From contig JASBRU010000008.1 in the NCBI GenBank assembly GCA_030149285.1, forward strand, positions 1 to 64,000: a DNA stretch of 64,000 bases, given 5' to 3'. The notes under the pieces are model-generated. The model was not told the DNA's origin. It did no database searches and saw only the letters and a program-made list of their open reading frames with translations. Below are positions 35,801 to 44,717 of this stretch, one piece after another. A program made the position numbers and the translations under genes. How positions within the stretch are numbered: the stretch's first letter is position 1; the number at the start of each line of letters is the position of its first letter. The stretch is from Flavobacteriales bacterium. GTDB taxonomy: Bacteria; Bacteroidota; Bacteroidia; Flavobacteriales; JASBRU01.

Positions 35801-36937
35801 ATGAGAATAAAACTTTTTACACTTCTTTTTTCCGTTTTGTTTACTGTAGTGGTAAAGGCACAGGTCCCCTCGTCAGATCCCGTGCCGGTAGACACACTGA
35901 GCATTAAAAACCCTACTGATGATACTAGTAAAAAACGCTTACCCATATTACCCTTATTGGGTAGTACACCAGAGACAGGTATACTGTTTGGAGTATCTAC
36001 CCTAAAAGTATTTGGTAAAAAAGATGCCAATGGTAATTTTATACGCCCCTCTACCTTTGCCCCTAGGGTAGCATTTACCTTTAAAAAGCAGTTTATTTTT
36101 CATTCAGATTTAGAAATCTATCAGCAGTCCGGTTTAGGAATAAACAATAAAACAGAGTTTTTGTACTTCCCCAACTTGTTTTACGGCACAGGTAATAATA
36201 CCGAAGAGGAAGACGAAGAAAGGTACTCTGCCATAGTAGCTTGGACCAAAGGCTTTTTTATAAAACAACTACATGAAGCCTCTTTTTTTGCAGGAATCTC
36301 CTATGATTTTAGGGTAGATAATATTACCGAAGTAGAAGAAGATGGCGCCCTAAATAATGATGAGGTGATTGGCGATGAAGGTGGTTTTTTATGGGGCATA
36401 GGGCCCACCCTAAAGTTTGATACCCGAGACAATGTTATTTACCCTGAGAATGGTTGGTTGGTAAGCCTAAACGGAATTGTATACCCCGATGCCTTGGCAA
36501 ACGATTACCATTTTAGCCGTATGGATTTAGATGCCCGTAGGTACTTATCGGTAGGGGATAAAAATGTGTTTGCTTTTCAGTCTTTTGTGAGCTTTAGTAC
36601 CGAGAGCGAAATACCTTTTTATAAGCTCAATAATTTAGGGGCCGATGTACGCCTACGCGGAATTAATGCCAATAGGTATATAGATAGGCATGTATTTTAT
36701 TTTCAAACAGAATACAGGCGCGATGTATACAAACGCTTTGGCATGGTGTTCTTTTCGGGCTTTGGCGAAGTTGCCAACCAAGTAAACCAGTTTAAGCCTA
36801 ATGGGCTCAAATACATTGGTGGGGCAGGCTTGCGCTACCAATTTACCAAAGACTCTAAAATAAATGTGCGCATAGATTTTTCTGCGGCCAGCGATGGACA
36901 AACCGGAATTTATGCCGGCATTAGAGAGTCTTTTTAA
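35801..36937 (+). CDS. BamA/TamA-family (D15-like) outer membrane barrel protein
   Basis: About 378 residues from ATG 35801 (M-R-I-K-L-F-T-L-L-F-S-V-L...V-K-A-Q); upstream in-frame codons cross the promoter box. After the signal peptide come about 40 polar residues, then P-E-T-G-I-L-F-G-V-S-T-L and repeated amphipathic strands. The barrel contains G-P-T-L-K-F-D-T-R-D-N-V-I-Y-P-E-N-G-W, which is a strong surface-antigen motif, and ends G-I-Y-A-G-I-R-E-S-F with terminal Phe. No POTRA domains are visible, so this is a short barrel-only member. It overlaps the convergent small acidic gene by 4 bases. Function unknown. Confidence 0.85.
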   Translation: MRIKLFTLLFSVLFTVVVKAQVPSSDPVPVDTLSIKNPTDDTSKKRLPILPLLGSTPETGILFGVSTLKVFGKKDANGNFIRPSTFAPRVAFTFKKQFIFHSDLEIYQQSGLGINNKTEFLYFPNLFYGTGNNTEEEDEERYSAIVAWTKGFFIKQLHEASFFAGISYDFRVDNITEVEEDGALNNDEVIGDEGGFLWGIGPTLKFDTRDNVIYPENGWLVSLNGIVYPDALANDYHFSRMDLDARRYLSVGDKNVFAFQSFVSFSTESEIPFYKLNNLGADVRLRGINANRYIDRHVFYFQTEYRRDVYKRFGMVFFSGFGEVANQVNQFKPNGLKYIGGAGLRYQFTKDSKINVRIDFSAASDGQTGIYAGIRESF

Positions 36938-37221
36938 TCTTCAAAGTCTTCTTCCGGTGCATCTGTAGCATCATCTACACTTGAGTCATCATCATCGTCA
37001 TCATCTAGGTTAAACTGCTCTACGCGTTTATCTAACTCTACACCTACTTTTACCAAACATACAGTATCCGGTATCTCTACCTGTATAGCCGAAACGGTTT
37101 CGCCTTTGGCATTTTTAAATTTAATAATGTCCTCATCATCGTAGCCATAAGGGTATTTTTCATTGATGGCCTCAATAATTTCGTCCGTTAAGTTTTTAGA
37201 ATCTATAATAACCCGTTTCAT
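36934..37221 (-). CDS. Small protein with a highly acidic tail
   Basis: A 95-residue hypothetical protein. A folded-looking N-terminal part (1-70, M-K-R-V-I-I-D-S-K-N-L-T...V-C-L-V-K-V-G-V-E-L-D) resembles small conserved Bacteroidota proteins. A tail (about 73-95) follows with a run of seven aspartates, ending E-D-F-E-D. No signal peptide, so cytosolic. The acidic tail might bind a basic partner or metal. It overlaps the convergent D15-like gene by 4 bases at their stops. I do not recognise a named family. Confidence 0.7.
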   Translation of the reverse strand: MKRVIIDSKNLTDEIIEAINEKYPYGYDDEDIIKFKNAKGETVSAIQVEIPDTVCLVKVGVELDKRVEQFNLDDDDDDDSSVDDATDAPEEDFED

Positions 37222-37468
37222 AAATTAAAAGCTTTAGGTTGAAAACTTTGTTCTGTTGTTTCTTATAATCTATCAAAAAGCATCGGCTATCTGTATTGCT
37301 AATATAAGGTTCAAACACATTAGAATACTACATGTAATTTAAAAAAATTATGCACTTAGTGTTACGCTAAGTTTAATATGCATAGCCTTTGCTTTAAAAA
37401 AGCGAGCGAATATATATTTTTTTCGAATACGTAGGAATGATTTTTTACTAGCTTCGTAAAAAGATTTT

Positions 37469-38011
37469 ATGATGAGAAACCTAGCTTTATTTTTATCACT
37501 TGTATTATTTGTCTCTTGTAATCAAGAAAGCCAACAACCAACAGAAATTGAAGATGTAACTATTGATACTAACGTTGTTGAAGTAGGAGAAGATACATTA
37601 GTTGAAGAGCTTAATAGATTGCCTACAGAAGAAAGCCAAAAAGATACAGGGTATAGCTTAACTGATACCATACATATAGACCTAAACGGTAACGGAATTA
37701 TAGACCAAGTTTATTTTGTAGAGGATAGCTGTAAAAGGTTAATTGTTGAGGAAAACGGTAACTTTTTAATTGAAATTGGCTGTGGAAGAGAGGATGAAAA
37801 CGGGTTGCCAAATGCTGTTGGATGGATAGACCATTGGTACATTGTAAGAGATTTGGAACAATCCGAATTTATTGCTGTTGATGGTGACTTACTTGGAGAT
37901 AAAGAAGTTATACTAGAAAGACCAAGTATATATGTTGGCAAAGAAGAAGCAGGTGGCGGTATTATTACTTTTTTAAAGGGCAAACCCTACTGGGTTCATC
38001 AGTCTTGTTGA
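37469..38011 (+). CDS. Hypothetical lipoprotein
   Basis: A 180-residue protein with a lipoprotein signal (M-M-R-N-L-A-L-F-L-S-L-V-L-F-V-S-C, Cys17). An acidic Glu/Thr-rich stretch (about 20-60) follows. The compact domain with I-H-I-D-L-N-G-N-G-I-I-D-Q-V-Y-F has a D-x-N-x-N-x-x-x-D pattern that resembles an EF-hand-like or FG-GAP-like calcium loop. Two start codons are in tandem (37469, 37472). It ends in H-Q-S-C and its stop overlaps the convergent PIN-domain gene by 13 bases. Function unknown; probably outer-membrane anchored. Confidence 0.7.
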   Translation: MMRNLALFLSLVLFVSCNQESQQPTEIEDVTIDTNVVEVGEDTLVEELNRLPTEESQKDTGYSLTDTIHIDLNGNGIIDQVYFVEDSCKRLIVEENGNFLIEIGCGREDENGLPNAVGWIDHWYIVRDLEQSEFIAVDGDLLGDKEVILERPSIYVGKEEAGGGIITFLKGKPYWVHQSC

Positions 38012-39681
38012 GTTAACCTCTCACACACTGAGCAATAGTCCTCATTAAATTCATCAGGAATAAATTCTTCACCACATTTGATACAAGGTTTTAATCTATG
38101 GTCTTTTAATGTGACTTCTATTTCTTCCTCAGCATAGTCTCTGTCAAATTCTTTTTTTACATGAAAAACTAGTCCACAACCTCCTTCACATTCTATTTCA
38201 TTTGAGCTATACGATTCAGCTAAGCTTATTGATTTACATTTAGGGCATTGTATATGAATTTCAGTACAATTTGCACATTTGCCTGTATTCATAGCTTGAT
38301 ATCTACTATTAAGATGTGAATTGTCGTATTCGTTTCCTATTGCAATTCTATTATTTAAGTCTACGTAACTGGAATGGCTATTGCAGTTGTGGCATGAGTT
38401 GTAGCCATCATCTATTTGTGAATTTCGAAAAGTTTCAGAAAGCTTAGGTTTATTTATTAGTTTTCCATTGTGAATTTCTATTGATTCGTGATCATATAAA
38501 CCTGTAGGGTATTCCCATATATTAAAATATACAGTTATATAGTACCCACAATTACAGTCAAAGTCTTCAATTGCTTGATAATGCTTTTCTTGTCCCATAT
38601 TTCTTAGATGGGTTTCAATTAATTCATAGGATAAATTTAAATCAGCTTTACTATACCTGTGAGTTGTGGAACAATTATTACATTCAAAAGATAAGAAAGG
38701 AGAGTTAATATTTTTTGAGTTTATAACCTGATAAAAAACTTGAATAGTTTCATTTTCTATAGAAGACTGTAAATACTTATTGGCATTATATAAGAATTGA
38801 GGCAAGTTATACATCCAAAACTCAATTGACGAATAGTCGTTAATTTCTTTAATCAATTCTTCTCTAGGTTTTATTATACGATTAGTTTGTTTGTCTATAT
38901 AGCACCAGTCATTGTCTTTTTTTATATCATTTGTTATAAATAGGATTGGCTTTTCTATTTTATTGGAGAATTCAAGAATCTGTTTCCAGATGATTAGATC
39001 ACCAAAAATTTGTGTTCCAACCTTTTCTTTAGAATAATAATCACCATAACCAGGAGGAATCTTAAATTCATATCTATGCTTCCCTTCTTTTGTTATATCA
39101 AGAATTTTGTCAAAATCGTATTCCTCGCCAGTTTTAAACTCTTTTTCTATATATTTTAAAACATCATCATCATTTTTTATATCATTTACTTCAGTTTCGA
39201 TTATATTTATTTGATCATTAAGTTCTTTTTGAAAAGACTTAATTTGCTTAATGTAGTCGCTTGTGATTTCTTTGAAGTTTTCTATTTCTTTTTGTTGTAG
39301 ATGAGGGTGTTTATCATCCTTTAATGTTTTACGAGCTATTTCTTTGATTCTGTTCAATAGTTTTTTTTCAGCTTCTACATTAAGTGTATCAATTTCATTT
39401 TTTAATGGAGCATAATATTCAGAAATAGGTTTACTTATAATACGTTCTCTATTTTTTAAGTATTCGTACTGAACGTGATTAGGAATCCATAATCTGTTTT
39501 TAAGCTTATCCAAAACATCAGCGTAAATATTTTGTCTTCTATGTTTCGGAGAAGAATATAAGTCAAGAATTGCACTAGTATCAAAAACAATAATTGCTTC
39601 TTTCCACAACTTAGCTTCTCTTTCATCTGTTAACTCGTATAGCGAGAGCACATTTGCGTCAATGTTTTTTTGATCTTTCAT
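37999..39681 (-). CDS. PIN_8-type nuclease with multiple zinc-ribbon knuckles
   Basis: A 560-residue protein. The first 300 residues match the PIN_8 (PIN-like) family: V-F-D-T-S-A-I-L-D-L-Y (Asp34), W-I-P-N-H-V-Q-Y-E-Y-L-K-N-R, a long helical insertion (90-180), F-G-D-L-I-I-W (Asp228) and F-I-T-N-D-x3-D-x-D-W (Asp252, 256, 258). These acidic residues fit a metal-dependent RNase site. The C-terminal half has a series of Cys pairs (334/337, 376/378, 430/433, 469/472, 479/482, 498/502, 533/536, 550/553), suggesting three to four zinc ribbons. The codons and base composition look more AT-rich than in neighbours. Long PIN_8 proteins occur in accessory and defence regions, so a defence or stress role is inferred, not shown. 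Confidence 0.75.
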   Translation of the reverse strand: MKDQKNIDANVLSLYELTDEREAKLWKEAIIVFDTSAILDLYSSPKHRRQNIYADVLDKLKNRLWIPNHVQYEYLKNRERIISKPISEYYAPLKNEIDTLNVEAEKKLLNRIKEIARKTLKDDKHPHLQQKEIENFKEITSDYIKQIKSFQKELNDQINIIETEVNDIKNDDDVLKYIEKEFKTGEEYDFDKILDITKEGKHRYEFKIPPGYGDYYSKEKVGTQIFGDLIIWKQILEFSNKIEKPILFITNDIKKDNDWCYIDKQTNRIIKPREELIKEINDYSSIEFWMYNLPQFLYNANKYLQSSIENETIQVFYQVINSKNINSPFLSFECNNCSTTHRYSKADLNLSYELIETHLRNMGQEKHYQAIEDFDCNCGYYITVYFNIWEYPTGLYDHESIEIHNGKLINKPKLSETFRNSQIDDGYNSCHNCNSHSSYVDLNNRIAIGNEYDNSHLNSRYQAMNTGKCANCTEIHIQCPKCKSISLAESYSSNEIECEGGCGLVFHVKKEFDRDYAEEEIEVTLKDHRLKPCIKCGEEFIPDEFNEDYCSVCERLTQQD

Positions 39682-39851
39682 ATAAAGATTTATTTATAAT
39701 CTAACATAGACAAATATTTATAGGAAAGCATCAGTTAAAAGACCTGTTTATTTTAAGCAAGTATTAAAGCTTGTTTTATAGGTATAAATACCCTAAAACA
39801 AAAATGCTTGTCTAATGGGTAAGCACTTGAAATAGAGTGTGTTTTAATGCA
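39682..39851. other. 170-base AT-rich intergenic region
   Basis: Between the PIN and patatin genes. It holds a short dyad GGTAT-AA-ATACC at 39781-39792 that could belong to a weak terminator or operator. Nothing else seen. Confidence 0.3.
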
Positions 39852-40619
39852 CTAGCCTTTTTCACCAAAGGCTTTCAGGGTTTCGTTGTAGCCCGCATCC
39901 ATAAGCTCTTGTGCATGTTTTACATCTACACGGCTAAACTCCGATAAATCGGGTTTAATTAATACGTCTGCAGTTTTGGTTTGCAATTTTGTAGCAGAAG
40001 AGAGCGTAAAATGAAAGGTATTGAGCAACACATCTATCAGGTTTTTGGGTTGCTGGTAAGTGTGGTTGGTGTTTAGGTCTATAGCAATAATATATTCGGC
40101 ACCCATCTCGGCCAATGGCGAAATAGGTACGTTTTCTACAATGCCGCCGTCTACCAAAAGGGTATCATTTATTTCCACCGGATGAAACAAGCCGGGTATG
40201 CAGCTGCTTGCCATAACGGCATCGGCTACCTTACCTTCTTTTAAAACTACTTTTTCTCCGTTGCTTATGTTGGTAGCAATAAAAGCCATGGGCATATCGG
40301 CTTCTTCAAATGTTACATCGCCAATGGTGTTTTGCACAAAATCGTGCATTTTTTGGTTAGAAAACAACCCAAACTTTGATAAGGATATCGAAGTGATATC
40401 TCGCCAAGTTAAGTCTATCACTACTTCTTTGGCAGAACTATAATCTTTATGAAAGGCATAAATACTGCCTATAAATGCCCCAATGCTTGTGCCTGTGAGG
40501 TAAGATATTTTTATATCTAGCTCTTCTAATGCCTTTAGTACGCCAATGTGCGCAGCGCCTAATACGGCACCACCACCAAGGGCCAATCCTATTTTTTTGT
40601 CTTTTGGTATTTCAATCAT
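39852..40619 (-). CDS. Patatin-like phospholipase
   Basis: A 255-residue serine acyl hydrolase of the bacterial RssA/NTE-like type. It has the glycine-rich oxyanion loop G-G-G-A-V-L-G-A-A-H-I-G-V (15-27), the nucleophile elbow G-T-S-I-G with Ser45, and the dyad aspartate in V-D-G-G (Asp157). There is no signal peptide, so it is cytosolic, probably acting on membrane lipids or lysophospholipids. It starts 11 bases downstream of the stop of a lipoprotein gene on the same strand and is likely co-transcribed with it. Confidence 0.9.
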   Translation of the reverse strand: MIEIPKDKKIGLALGGGAVLGAAHIGVLKALEELDIKISYLTGTSIGAFIGSIYAFHKDYSSAKEVVIDLTWRDITSISLSKFGLFSNQKMHDFVQNTIGDVTFEEADMPMAFIATNISNGEKVVLKEGKVADAVMASSCIPGLFHPVEINDTLLVDGGIVENVPISPLAEMGAEYIIAIDLNTNHTYQQPKNLIDVLLNTFHFTLSSATKLQTKTADVLIKPDLSEFSRVDVKHAQELMDAGYNETLKAFGEKG

Positions 40620-40630
40620 AGAACCCTTAT

Positions 40631-41515
40631 TTATTCTTGGCTGGTGCTATCGCTTTTAAATACAATGTCTTCAATTTTTTCTAGCTTAAGAGAATAAGTA
40701 TCAATGTTTTTGGTGTTATAATATAAACCAAGCTCACCATTTTCTTCATCAATATCCATCAGTACCATCGTTTCTGTGTTAACTTCAGCTCCAACGTATA
40801 AATGATGTTTTACATCAAAATAATAAGTTGCGGTTCCTGTAATAGAACATTTATACTCTCCTTTTACTTCTTCAGGGACATTAAGGTCAGAAACATTAAT
40901 TACACCTTTTAATACAGCACATTTTCTGCCTAAATAAGTTTCATAACCTGTAAATTCTAATGTATTAAAACCTTTGGTAAACAACCTAGAGCCATTAGCA
41001 TTAATAGGAAACTTAATGGGAACCTTATTGCTCTCACCTTCATTAATTTCCTCAAGTGGCAAAGGCATTATTAATCTCAATAATATTTCTGAGTCCGAAG
41101 GACCTTCAATAGACCCATCGGGTTTTAAATCTTGTAATACCATTGGAGGTGTTTTATTTACTGATGTATCTGCGGTAATAGAATTCACCATTTTAGATTC
41201 CATATCGGTAAAGCTTAAGTCTGCAAGGTTTTGCTCTTTTGCTCTAATACTTAGCTTACCATTTGCCGAAATAAAAATCTTTTCGGCTTCAGCTCCTTTA
41301 TGAGTAGAATGCTCAGCATTTGAGGTTTGGTCAAAAATGTATGTGTACTTTTTTGGTGATTTAAAGTCCCATACAAATTTTTTGTCTGTCGTATCATCAG
41401 ATACTTCCGTAAGCTCTGAAGAGGCTTCGTTATTAGTTGTTGTTTCTTCAGTTTTTGAATTGTTAGCACAGCTGGCTAAAAACAAAATAGAAAGGCTGTA
41501 GATTATTTTTTTCAT
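40631..41515 (-). CDS. Hypothetical lipoprotein upstream of patatin
   Basis: About 294 residues from ATG 41515 (M-K-K-I-I-Y-S-L-S-I-L-F-L-A-S-C-A-N-N); an ATG 9 bases upstream (41524) is also possible. The lipobox L-A-S-C is clear, followed by a Thr/Glu-rich linker. The body is beta-rich with pieces such as F-D-Q-T-S-N-A-E, a double strand with L-G-R-K-C-A-V-L-K-G and K-H-H-L-Y-V-G-A-E-V-N. The two internal cysteines might pair. It resembles DUF6263-type lipoproteins in layout, but I am not certain of this. A -7 box TACATTTG lies at 41536-41543. Confidence 0.65.
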   Translation of the reverse strand: MKKIIYSLSILFLASCANNSKTEETTTNNEASSELTEVSDDTTDKKFVWDFKSPKKYTYIFDQTSNAEHSTHKGAEAEKIFISANGKLSIRAKEQNLADLSFTDMESKMVNSITADTSVNKTPPMVLQDLKPDGSIEGPSDSEILLRLIMPLPLEEINEGESNKVPIKFPINANGSRLFTKGFNTLEFTGYETYLGRKCAVLKGVINVSDLNVPEEVKGEYKCSITGTATYYFDVKHHLYVGAEVNTETMVLMDIDEENGELGLYYNTKNIDTYSLKLEKIEDIVFKSDSTSQE

Positions 41516-41535
41516 GTCATACATTATTAGTAAGC

Positions 41536-41543
41536 CAAATGTA
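41536..41543 (-). promoter_or_regulatory. -7 box TACATTTG for the lipoprotein-patatin pair
   Basis: Perfect TAnnTTTG on the minus strand, 20 bases before ATG 41515 and 11 before ATG 41524. Confidence 0.5.
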
Positions 41544-41552
41544 ATTAAATAA

Positions 41553-41583
41553 AAAAGGCTTAGAAATAATCTCTAAACCTTTT
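41553..41583 (-). terminator. Terminator of the TonB receptor gene
   Basis: Stem of 12 positions with one mismatch, 41553-41564 with 41572-41583, 7-base loop. On the minus strand it is followed by a T-rich run, just before the next promoter. Confidence 0.75.
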
Positions 41584-41608
41584 ATTCTATATAAAAGAAT
41601 GTGAAAAT

Positions 41609-43984
41609 TTAGAATAGTATCTTGTATTGTGGTACTATAAATAAACCCAATTGGTACTCTGTGTTTATAGTATTGGTTCTGCTATTATAGCTTCGGGTAA
41701 ACACATTGTCTCTGTTGGTAATGTTTTGTACATCTACAGCCCATTCTTGCGTAATTTTTTTGCCGTTTACACGATAAGATACTTTTAGGTCTAAGCGCAA
41801 ATAATCATCAAATTGCTCAGAGAAAGCCTGGTTGTCTAGCAATACCTCTTCGCCTTGCATAGCAGATGCCTGTAAATCTATTGGGGTGTAGTAGCGTCCG
41901 CCCGCCCAAGTAAACTTGGCATCAAACACTAGGGTATGTCCTTTTTTACCCACTGTAAACTCTTTTCCGGCTAGTGCATTAAATACATAACGTCCGTTAA
42001 AGGCAGTGTTGCGCCATACATCATCGCTACCCTTGTACTCTGAGTTGAATATAGATGAGGTTACCAAGAAGTAGTATTGCTTGCTAAAGAATTTCTCTAG
42101 GGTCAATTCAATTCCGTAGTTTCTGCCTTCGCCGCCATTTATTAAGTTGCTCTCATCTGGTGTACCAAAATCGGACCCGGCATTGAGCATAGAAAATGAA
42201 CTAGAAAAACGCTGTACAGGAGCATTATTTAATGCTTGATAGTATACCTCTGCCTTAAGTCGCATATTACTGGTAAAGTTGTAATCATAACCCAATGCAA
42301 AATGATGACTTTGTGTGAAGTCCATGTTTTCATTTAGGTTAGCTGTTTGTCCGTTTGCCAAACGTGTTTTTGTATAGTAGGTAGGTATAGGTTGTAATTG
42401 ATTATGTAATCCGTAACCAAAGTTTATAGATTGGTTTTCATCTAGCTGATAGCGTAAGTTGAAACGTGGTTCTATGGCCGAGCTTTCGCTAAGGCTAAAG
42501 TATTGCGAGTGTAGCCCTACATTCATTGTTAGCAATGGGCTAAACTTGTGTTGCCAGTTTGCATAGGCTTGTGCCAATACACTTGTGCCTTGGCCATCTT
42601 TTACGGTAAACCAACCTGAGCCAAATAAGGCGCTATCTGCAAATTGTGTGTCGTATACATCGCTTATAACACCAAACAAAAGCTTGTTTTTGGCATTTAT
42701 TTTATGGTTCACTTTTAGGTGTGCGATGTATTTATTTTGTTGCAGATTGATGCTTCTAAATCTATTGATGTCTGTTCTGTCATTTTCAGTAATAGAGTCA
42801 ACTTGTATGTCTTCTTTTTGATGACTTACGGCTAATGAAAGCTTGTAAAAAGTATTCTCGTTAAAAAAGTAGGTATGGGATAAACCAATAATTCCGGTTT
42901 GGCTATTTACATAGCTGTCTTCATTTTCATTACCGTATAAATCATCGGGGTTTTCTTTTTCCAAATCCAGTTCGCTACCTAACAGTTCTATATTGCTAAA
43001 GCCACCAATGCCAAATATTGTAAATCGGCCAGCATTTTTGGTAGGTATGTTTAGTTTAAATGTTAAATCTTGGTATTCGGGTACGGCAGCACCGGTACCA
43101 AAGTCTACACCCAAGGCTTTAAATACACCTAAAGTTGAGTAACGATAGTTAATTAGGTAAGAGGCTCTGCTGTTTTTTGCAAGCGGACCTTCGGCGCCTA
43201 ACTCAAAACCATTAAAGCCTACTTGGCCTAGGTATTCTCGTTTCTCGCTATTACCATCTCTAAATTGTAAATCAAAAACTCCGGCTAGGGCATTCCCGTA
43301 TTCCGATGGAAAGGCCGCGGTCATAAAATCAGATTTAGAAAGCACATTGTTGTTTAAAATACTTACCGGACCACCCGTACTCCCAAAAGAAGAAAAGTGG
43401 TTGGGACTTGGGATGTCAATACCCTCTAACCTCCATAATACCCCTGAAGGTGAGTTACCACGGATGATAATGTCGTTTCGGGCGTCATTGGCTCCGCTTA
43501 CACCCGCAAAGTTTGATGCCATACGAGCAGGGTCGTTTCGGCTACCTGCATAGCGCGATGTTTCTTCTGTATCAAAAGTGCGCACACTTACAGAGGCAAT
43601 ATCTGTTATTGTTTGGTTTTTTTGTGAGGCTTTTACAACTACATCGCCAAGGGCTTGTAGGTCTTCTTCCATTTCTATGTTCAGCTCGAGCTCTTTCCCT
43701 GCAACCAGTAGTAAATCATTTCGTACAATCTCTTTATACCCAATAAAAGTTATTTTTATAGAAAGTCTACCTAAAGGCACATTTTCCATTCTATAATATC
43801 CATCGGCATCTGTAGCAGTTCCAATAATAGGGTCGGTATCTAAAATAACAATGTTAGCACCAATAATAGGGTACTTAGAGTCTTTATCTACAATTTGCCC
43901 GCGAACAGTTTGGGTGCTTTGCGCCCTAGCTAGTATTGAGGCAAATAATAAGCCTATGATGAATAAAATTTTTAATGCTTTCAT
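41609..43984 (-). CDS. TonB-dependent receptor with carboxypeptidase-regulatory-like N-terminus
   Basis: A 791-residue outer-membrane receptor. After the signal peptide (M-K-A-L-K-I-L-F-I-I-G-L...A-R-A-Q) comes a CarboxypepD_reg-like domain (about 25-110: V-R-G-Q-I-V-D-K-D, G-A-N-I-V, T-D-A-D-G-Y-Y-R-M-E-N-V-P-L-G). A plug domain (about 115-230) follows with I-I-I-R-G-N-S-P-S-G-V-L-W-R-L-E-G, and then a beta-barrel ending I-V-P-Q-Y-K-I-L-F. The plug has G-I-D-I-P-S-P-N-H-F, a form seen in Bacteroidota receptors that do not pair with a SusD lipoprotein; no susD gene is adjacent. Substrate unknown. It has its own terminator and is probably monocistronic. Confidence 0.92.
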   Translation of the reverse strand: MKALKILFIIGLLFASILARAQSTQTVRGQIVDKDSKYPIIGANIVILDTDPIIGTATDADGYYRMENVPLGRLSIKITFIGYKEIVRNDLLLVAGKELELNIEMEEDLQALGDVVVKASQKNQTITDIASVSVRTFDTEETSRYAGSRNDPARMASNFAGVSGANDARNDIIIRGNSPSGVLWRLEGIDIPSPNHFSSFGSTGGPVSILNNNVLSKSDFMTAAFPSEYGNALAGVFDLQFRDGNSEKREYLGQVGFNGFELGAEGPLAKNSRASYLINYRYSTLGVFKALGVDFGTGAAVPEYQDLTFKLNIPTKNAGRFTIFGIGGFSNIELLGSELDLEKENPDDLYGNENEDSYVNSQTGIIGLSHTYFFNENTFYKLSLAVSHQKEDIQVDSITENDRTDINRFRSINLQQNKYIAHLKVNHKINAKNKLLFGVISDVYDTQFADSALFGSGWFTVKDGQGTSVLAQAYANWQHKFSPLLTMNVGLHSQYFSLSESSAIEPRFNLRYQLDENQSINFGYGLHNQLQPIPTYYTKTRLANGQTANLNENMDFTQSHHFALGYDYNFTSNMRLKAEVYYQALNNAPVQRFSSSFSMLNAGSDFGTPDESNLINGGEGRNYGIELTLEKFFSKQYYFLVTSSIFNSEYKGSDDVWRNTAFNGRYVFNALAGKEFTVGKKGHTLVFDAKFTWAGGRYYTPIDLQASAMQGEEVLLDNQAFSEQFDDYLRLDLKVSYRVNGKKITQEWAVDVQNITNRDNVFTRSYNSRTNTINTEYQLGLFIVPQYKILF

Positions 43985-44081
43985 TTTGTCCTGTTTATGA
44001 TGGTGTTATTTACAGTACAAAAATGCATCAGGCTGTTTATTTAAAAATTGACTTAAGTTAAGAAATGAAAAAAAGTTGCTA

Positions 44082-44669
44082 CTAGGCAGGTTTCTTAGCC
44101 AGCTTATGTCTTATTCTACTTAAGCTTTCCGGTGCTATACCTAAGTATGAGGCTATGTGATATAATGGAACGCGCTCATAAATATGGGCTTCATTTTTTA
44201 TAAAATCCAAGTATCGTTGCTCAGGTGTGGCTATTAATTGAGATAAAGTTCTCCTAGAATCATCTATAAAAACTTTTTCAGTCATTCTTTTTCCAATTTC
44301 TGCGCAAACCGAATCTGCTTTATATAAGTCTTGCATTTTGTCTTTGTAAAAAAACAAAAATTCACAATCTTCAATGGTTTCTATGGTGCAATCGCTAGGA
44401 GTTTCTGCTAAAAAGGATGAATAATTGGATGTGTACTCGTTTTCAGGACAAAAATCAGAGTTTACCTCTTTACCTTCAGCTGTTCTTATATAACCTCTAA
44501 CAAGACCTTTATTTATAAAAGCAACAAAATTACATACGGCTCCGGCTTTTAAAATAGTAGTGCCTTTCGGAACCTCTTTATATACAAGTTGGTCAGTAAA
44601 TGTATTCCAAGAATCTTCAGGAATATTAGGGTAAACACCCTCCATATATACTCTAAGCTGATCAAACAT
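44082..44669 (-). CDS. Crp/Fnr-family transcriptional regulator
   Basis: About 195 residues from ATG 44669 (M-F-D-Q-L-R-V-Y-M-E-G). An upstream start at 44708 would overlap the promoter box TATCTTTG (44688-44695). The N-terminal cyclic-nucleotide-binding fold contains G-T-T-I-L-K-A-G-A-V-C-N-F-V-A-F-I-N-K-G-L-V-R-G-Y. The C-terminal helix-turn-helix reads I-A-S-Y-L-G-I-A-P-E-S-L-S-R-I-R. It lacks an Fnr-type cysteine cluster, and the phosphate-binding cassette of true cAMP receptors is not evident, so the ligand, if any, is unknown. It lies 10 bases beyond the next upstream gene when the longer start is used. Confidence 0.88.
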   Translation of the reverse strand: MFDQLRVYMEGVYPNIPEDSWNTFTDQLVYKEVPKGTTILKAGAVCNFVAFINKGLVRGYIRTAEGKEVNSDFCPENEYTSNYSSFLAETPSDCTIETIEDCEFLFFYKDKMQDLYKADSVCAEIGKRMTEKVFIDDSRRTLSQLIATPEQRYLDFIKNEAHIYERVPLYHIASYLGIAPESLSRIRHKLAKKPA

Positions 44670-44687
44670 GACAGTAAATTTATAAAA

Positions 44688-44695
44688 CAAAGATA
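44688..44695 (-). promoter_or_regulatory. -7 box TATCTTTG for the Crp/Fnr-like gene
   Basis: Perfect TAnnTTTG on the minus strand, 18 bases before the ATG at 44669. Supports that start. Confidence 0.5.
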
Positions 44696-44717
44696 TTAAA
44701 TATGCCAAAAGGCAGTA

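Noticed and set aside
37351-37373. Dyad ACTTAG...CTAAGT upstream of the lipoprotein gene as an operator
   Set aside because: Short 6-base arms, no clear -7 box next to it and no second copy; too weak to claim.
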